Shown here in pieces: positions 59,138-64,000 of a stretch of DNA of 64,000 nucleotides. Every line of letters begins with the position of its first letter. The stretch's first letter is position 1. The stretch is from Phoronis australis (taxonomy: Eukaryota > Phoronida > Phoronidae). Both the position numbers and the translations under genes were made by a program. The notes under the pieces are model-generated. The model made no database searches. It was not told the DNA's origin and saw nothing but the letters and a program-made list of their open reading frames with translations. The DNA is taken from assembly GCA_002633005.1 (NCBI GenBank), contig NMRA01000517.1:171301-235300 (forward strand). The letters are read 5' to 3'.

Positions 59138-59752
59138 GCCCATTATGAGAAAAAGTCGATATGTGCCAGTATGATAACACTCCCAACACTTTTTGGAAAA
59201 AAAGCATTGTGTTAGCATGTTTTAGCAAGCACCAAATAACATGTGTTAGCATGTTTGAGCAAGCACCAAATGCCATGTGTTANNNNNNNNNNNNNNNNNN
59301 NNNNNNNNNNNNNNNNNNNNNNNNNNNNNNNNNNNNNNNNNNNNNNNNNNNNNNNNNNNNNNNNNNNNNNNNNNNNNNNNNNNNNNNCATGTGTTAGCAT
59401 GTTTGAGCAAGCACCAAATGACATTTGTTAGCATGTTTGAGCAAGCACCAAATGACATGTGTTAGCATGTTTGAGCAAGCTACAAATGACATTTGTTAGC
59501 ATGTTTGAGCAAGCACCAAATGACATGTGTTAGCATGTTTGAGCAAGCACCAAATGACATGTGCTGCTGGTTACGAGTGACTGGCAATACGTAGAATTAA
59601 AAGGTTCTCGAATGAAGAAAGCAGTAAGCGTTGGGCATTACGTCACAGATTTAGACATTCTTTTGGTAATGGGAATCTAACATGCCACTAACAGATAAAA
59701 ATGCATCAGCTTCTTTCTCGCGCTCGCTCGTGGTTGCTATGGAAACTAGTGC
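59138..59752 (+). repeat. Duplicated block 3, copy A, with 34-bp minisatellite and N gap
   Basis: Begins GCCCATTATGAGAAAAAGTC. A 34-bp unit (ACATGTGTTAGCATGTTTGA plus GCAAGCACCAAATG) repeats from about 59195 to 59560 and is split by 105 N (59283-59387). It ends CTATGGAAACTAGTGC. Copy B is 60973-61431. Confidence 0.92.
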
Positions 59753-60631
59753 GTTGGCTGGTCCGACAAACCTGCTATAGTAAACTTATGTGTGTCGATA
59801 TTTCTTATTATAGCGTCAACAAAGAACTTTCTTTATATGGTACGCTCGTTATTACATCTATATCCGCTAACTTCTGTAAAAGTAGTATTTCTCCCTTTTG
59901 CACTGGCTAAAAACGAAAGTCGAATAAGCCCTTACTCTCATAAAATCGAACTCGTAATCTTCCATGCAGTAACAGAATTCTATATCCGTTACCAAAACCT
60001 GGAAACCATCAGTGACTCAAGAATACGCTTCAGAGTTTGTTGAGGCTGGTAAACCCTAAAATTGCGAATTCAAAAATGACGCATCCCATTGCCTATGACT
60101 AGAGTTGGGGTATGCCATCATTTTTTTACTGTCAAATGAGATCACTAAGCAGGCAGGTCTTTTGAAAACTTTGGTGCCTCGTTATCTCGCATGGTAGGAC
60201 AAATTCAAATGTGAGACCTACAGTCGTGTCCGAGTTAAGATGTTGTCAGGTGGGCCGTATTTGATTTTTGTTGTATTGGCAGGCCATTTTTCAAAATCAA
60301 AATTTTTGATACCTTTGAAAGACGAAAAAACACGACAAACGGGTCCTAATTTTTAATTCAGCTGCTCTCAACATATCACAGAGGTTGTTTAGAAGTTACT
60401 TTTGTGCTTTTTAATAGATTAAATAATAGATTAAATGTGCCCTTATTCATATTTTATGTTATTCAAAATAATCATTAATGGGTGTAGATTGACTGTCTAA
60501 AATGCATTTTGAAAGAGACATTGTTCAGGTGGTTGTTCTGTGTTCTTGTTGCCAGGTGTGAAAATGGCTTTCAAGGCTTGGGTAAGGTCCCGTCATGAGC
60601 ATTTGAGAAGCGCTGAAGGCCGCTAGGGACC

Positions 60632-60706
60632 AGATTCATAGCCCAGATATAAGACCAGAGTAATAGCCCAGATATAGCACGAGAGTCATAGCCCAGATAT
60701 AGCACC
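60632..60706 (+). repeat. Minisatellite, 25 bp x 3
   Basis: ATAGCCCAGATATAGCACGA-type units at 60638, 60663 and 60688. Confidence 0.9.
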
Positions 60707-60791
60707 TCAAAGCTGAGGATCAAAACTATTTCAGCAAAAGGGTAGCGTACGTATCTTATGCCACGGGTAACATTTATCATGGTTATGCTAC

Positions 60792-60971
60792 GGAGAGGGG
60801 GGAAGCATTGATGACCACCAGAGTCAGAGCGAATAGGCGACGAGCTCAAGGGAGGGGGAAGGCATTGATGACTACCAGGGTCTGATAGAATAGGCGACGA
60901 GCTCAGGAGAGGAGGCTTTGATGACTACCAGGGTCAGAGAGAATAGGTGACGAGCTCAAAGGAGGGGGAGG
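60792..60971 (+). repeat. Minisatellite, 55-58 bp x 3, ending at an N
   Basis: GCATTGATGAC..ACCAG and GAATAGGCGACGAGCTCA blocks recur at about 60803, 60861 and 60916. The array ends at the single N 60972, where duplicated block 3 copy B begins. Confidence 0.88.
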
Positions 60972-60972
60972 N

Positions 60973-61431
60973 GCCCATTATGAGAAAAAGTCGATATGTG
61001 CCAGTATGATAACACTCCCAACACTTTTTGGAAAAAAAGCATTGTGTTAGCATGTTTTAGCAAGCACCAAATAACATGTGTTAGCATGTTTGAGCAAGCA
61101 CCAAATGCCATGTGTTAGCATGTTTGAGCAAGCACCAAATGACATGTGTTAGCATGTTTGAGCAAGCACCAAATGCCATGTGTTAGCATGTTTGAGCAAG
61201 CACCAAATGACATTTGTTAGCATGTTTGAGCAAGCTCCAAATGACATCTGCTGCTGGTTACGAGTGACTGGCAATACGTAGAATTAAAAGGTTCTCGAAT
61301 GAAGAAAGCAGTAAGCGTTGGGCACAGATTTAGACATTCTTTTGGTAATGGGAATCTAACATGCCACTAACAGATAAAAATGCATCAGCTTCTTTCTCGC
61401 GCTCGCTCGTGGTTGCTATGGAAACTAGTGC
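60973..61431 (+). repeat. Duplicated block 3, copy B
   Basis: Repeats 59138-59752 with six or so 34-bp units instead of about ten plus gap, and lacks eight bases found in copy A (GGGCATTACGTCACAG against GGGCACAG). After GTGC the two copies part company. Confidence 0.92.
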
Positions 61432-64000
61432 AATTGAAGGAAAGTGATTGAGGGTGTGTACCAGGGGAACCAGACAGGGGTGCAGTAAAGTGGCAACTTG
61501 GATGTGGACCAGGGGAAGCATGCAGGGGTTCAGGAGAGGGCATTTTGGTCAGGTTTCTTTTCCAAAAGACGAAACTCAAGTGTCCTGAATTAAAAAGGGG
61601 TTTTGCCGTTGTTTAGCTAAGCATGAAGAAATCTTAACCAAAGCGCTTCATGGTGCTCAAAACAGTAACACAGTAACACACTCCTGTATTATTGCTATAT
61701 GATGTAAAGCGTTCACGCTCCATTGTTTGAGTTCGCAGTTTTAAGCTTTGCCATGCCAGTAAACTCTCAGAGGTTTCGTTTAACCAGTTTTAAGAGGTTT
61801 TTAGAGGCTTATTTTTTCGATTTTAGACAGGTTATTACTGAGGAAATGTCTGGTAATGTTTAATCTATACAAAACAAGAAATGAGGAAGAATACAGTACT
61901 ATGAGTACGTATAATGCATCTGTCTTAACAAGAGGAAGACAAAGCGGTGGTAATTGCAGCAGGATGTCACTCAATTCTAATGGCAGGAAAACATTAGAGA
62001 CCACTTTAACTTAAACTGTGATAATGCCTTCCTGTTATTATCGCCAGCAGTGCCTTCCTCGTCATAGAAGGAATACGTTACCATTATTTTCGCTTAGTTA
62101 ACGCGTTTTCAAATGTGATGTAAGAACGAGTTGTTTACGTTGACAGCAGTTTGAAGTTTCAAAACTTAAAAGTCATTATCTATAAAATGTTACCTATTTG
62201 CTCCATTAAGGTCGCCTATTAGTGGTGATGAGGTGCTTTGAATATGAAACGATTTACCTCCACAAATGCAACATTCTCCAGGCATTTACTGAAACATATG
62301 TTTGTAACCTGTACCAATCGATGTCGTTCACGAGTGTAAATTGAGGCGTTCCTCACGAATTGCATCTCTGTAATTGTTAAGTGATGAGCTTTAACCATCG
62401 TACTTGCACTCAAGTGTCGCAGGCAGAAAAGTGTCATTTTGCTGTAAATAACTAGTTACGACGTATAAGACGTTCTGTGCCATACTTTGCTTTGCGTTTT
62501 ATTTTTGTGAGAACAATATAATAACGACAGAGTGAACGGGGAAATAAGAAATAGCAAGTTTAGATCCTGGGTGAGTTGGCTGAACAACCTCAGGGATGGC
62601 TTAAAATCTGTAGGCTAGCATTGGTTGGGAGGTGCACTACGCCGATGAATGAAATCTCAAAACTACTTGAAACCCACTCTCTAAGTCAATAATTGTCGAC
62701 ATGTTGTTTCCAGTTTGGCCCGGGTTGATCGTGAATCTCAGACGGCTAAGCTTGAATCGCGTGAGCGCATGCGGCCTTGGGCTTGACATTCTCGGTCGAC
62801 ACTTGTCGATGGGAATAAAACAGAGGTGCTCGTAAATGGTGTCAACCGTGGCTTTGCCCCTAATTTTGTCTTTCTTTTGGTCCCCTTGGTCACCGCAGGG
62901 CCCTAAATGTCCGCTTATTTCGCAAAGTGGGCGTGAGCGGTGGCCTTAAGGATATCTCCAACCATATTTAGTGGCCTCAATTCTAACTCGTATATAAAAA
63001 ACTAAGCTTTGTCAACTAGTAAAAGTACATATTTTCTGAAAGAAAAAAATTAGGGAATATGAAAATACTTTTTGTATTAATGTACCGTTATTATTTTGTA
63101 AAAACCTTTTTAAGTCAAAATTTTATTTTTAAGAATGGTACATTCATAACAAAATAACCCCTCGGTCGATTTTGATGAAACCCTTTTAAATGAAAAATTC
63201 TCCAGTTACCTCAAAAACGTAATTAGGAATTTTCGATTAGTCTTTCGTTTGGTTTCTTTGACAAATCAACTCGCAAAACGTAAGGTATCTTTGTAAAAAC
63301 CAGAAATCGTTTTCGTCTTTATTACATTACGCAAAAGGAGGCCTTTATATCGAAAATTCTATCAGAGTTTTTCAGAATGATGACTAAATGTTAAATTTGG
63401 AAAGTTTCACCGAAATCCCAGCCGTTTTCGAGAACTCGTGTTCCTAAGTTCAAATAAAGTCGATTTACCGAAGCCGAGAAAAAGCCGACTAAACTGGGAC
63501 AAGTGAAAATCTCAAAGTCTTCGTATAATTATTCGGTAAAATCTTGTTTTCGGTACACATAACCTATTCAAGCCTTAAATATGTTCTGTATTTCAACATT
63601 CACTCGCAATGTCAACTGATTTTGCAGTGCGTAATTAACTTAATTATCATTAAAACGTACCATACCCAGCTAACTCTTACTATTGTTTGCGACCTTTTGA
63701 CCTACTGTTATATAAATAGGTCACATATCAGTTATACACATAGCCTGTACACGTCACGTGCTAGGAGACTCACAAAAATCGAATCGGTGGTGTCGTTAGC
63801 ATGATATCGAAACATTGAAATGTCAATTTATTAATTGAATGAAGGAATTAGGGTGAGGATTTATCTCTTTTCTCAGCTTGCTGTGTTCATGACCACAGAG
63901 GCCTGAGGTGACCGTAGCCTTCGTTCCTAACGACAACGGTCGTATGCCTGTAGACGCACAACTCCCTTAGGATCAAAACTACGTTTTGTATTTGTTTTCC
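61432..64000. other. Non-coding stretch to the window end
   Basis: No XDH/AO exon 6 (LCRCTGYR) or other gene recognised. A GC-richer patch at 62700-62940 and AT-rich flanks; nothing else is supportable. Confidence 0.45.

Noticed and set aside
59195-61250. Regular 34-bp repeats that could look like a CRISPR array
   Set aside because: Units are head-to-tail with no unique spacers, in a eukaryotic genome.

Overview
The window is from a large, intron-rich animal genome. Long AT-rich non-coding stretches, GT-AG introns up to 9 kb, dense minisatellites, Penelope-like and hAT-like transposon remains, tRNA-derived SINE heads, and THAP and P2X7-C-terminal-like domains all point that way. Three blocks are repeated almost exactly on either side of an N. 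That is what an assembly of a very polymorphic outbred marine invertebrate looks like when both haplotypes are kept. I would guess an invertebrate deuterostome (hemichordate, amphioxus or echinoderm); the sequence alone does not settle it.

1-29 kb holds no convincing protein gene. It contains: a tandem higher-order repeat at 2.4-4.25 kb whose monomers carry CTCF-like cores; a dispersed repeat with copies at 4.86-5.88 and 7.65-8.18 kb; a 492-bp hAT-like element inserted in the first copy, with the second copy showing the empty site; minisatellites at 7.1, 9.7, 10.5 and 10.7 kb; inverted copies of the 2.4-kb repeat at 14.2-15.15 kb; a 1,860-bp hAT-like element (17,642-19,501) with an 8-bp target duplication; repeats at 20.6-22.1 kb that recur in a different relative orientation at 48.0-49.6 kb; an interrupted inverted repeat at 24.2-25.0 kb; and a duplicated block at 25.5-26.4 kb.

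29-36 kb has gene fragments: a decayed THAP zinc-finger exon (+), a frameshifted P2X7-cytoplasmic-like domain exon (-) converging on it, a tRNA-derived SINE head, and a possible first exon of a mitochondrial protein (-).

38-56 kb holds the main gene. Five exons on the + strand encode the first 145 residues of a xanthine dehydrogenase/aldehyde oxidase family molybdo-flavoenzyme. All four internal junctions agree in phase and in protein alignment. The rest of the gene must lie beyond the window or be lost. Intron 2 contains a Penelope-like element relic and a haplotype-like duplicated block. Intron 3 (9.25 kb) contains a complete, intronless, melatonin-receptor-like GPCR on the opposite strand.

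56-64 kb is intron 5 or flanking DNA. It holds a duplicated 34-bp minisatellite block, other repeats and one unrecognised 178-codon ORF. The genes show no sign of working in one pathway. What ties the window together is repeat-driven expansion of introns and intergenic DNA.
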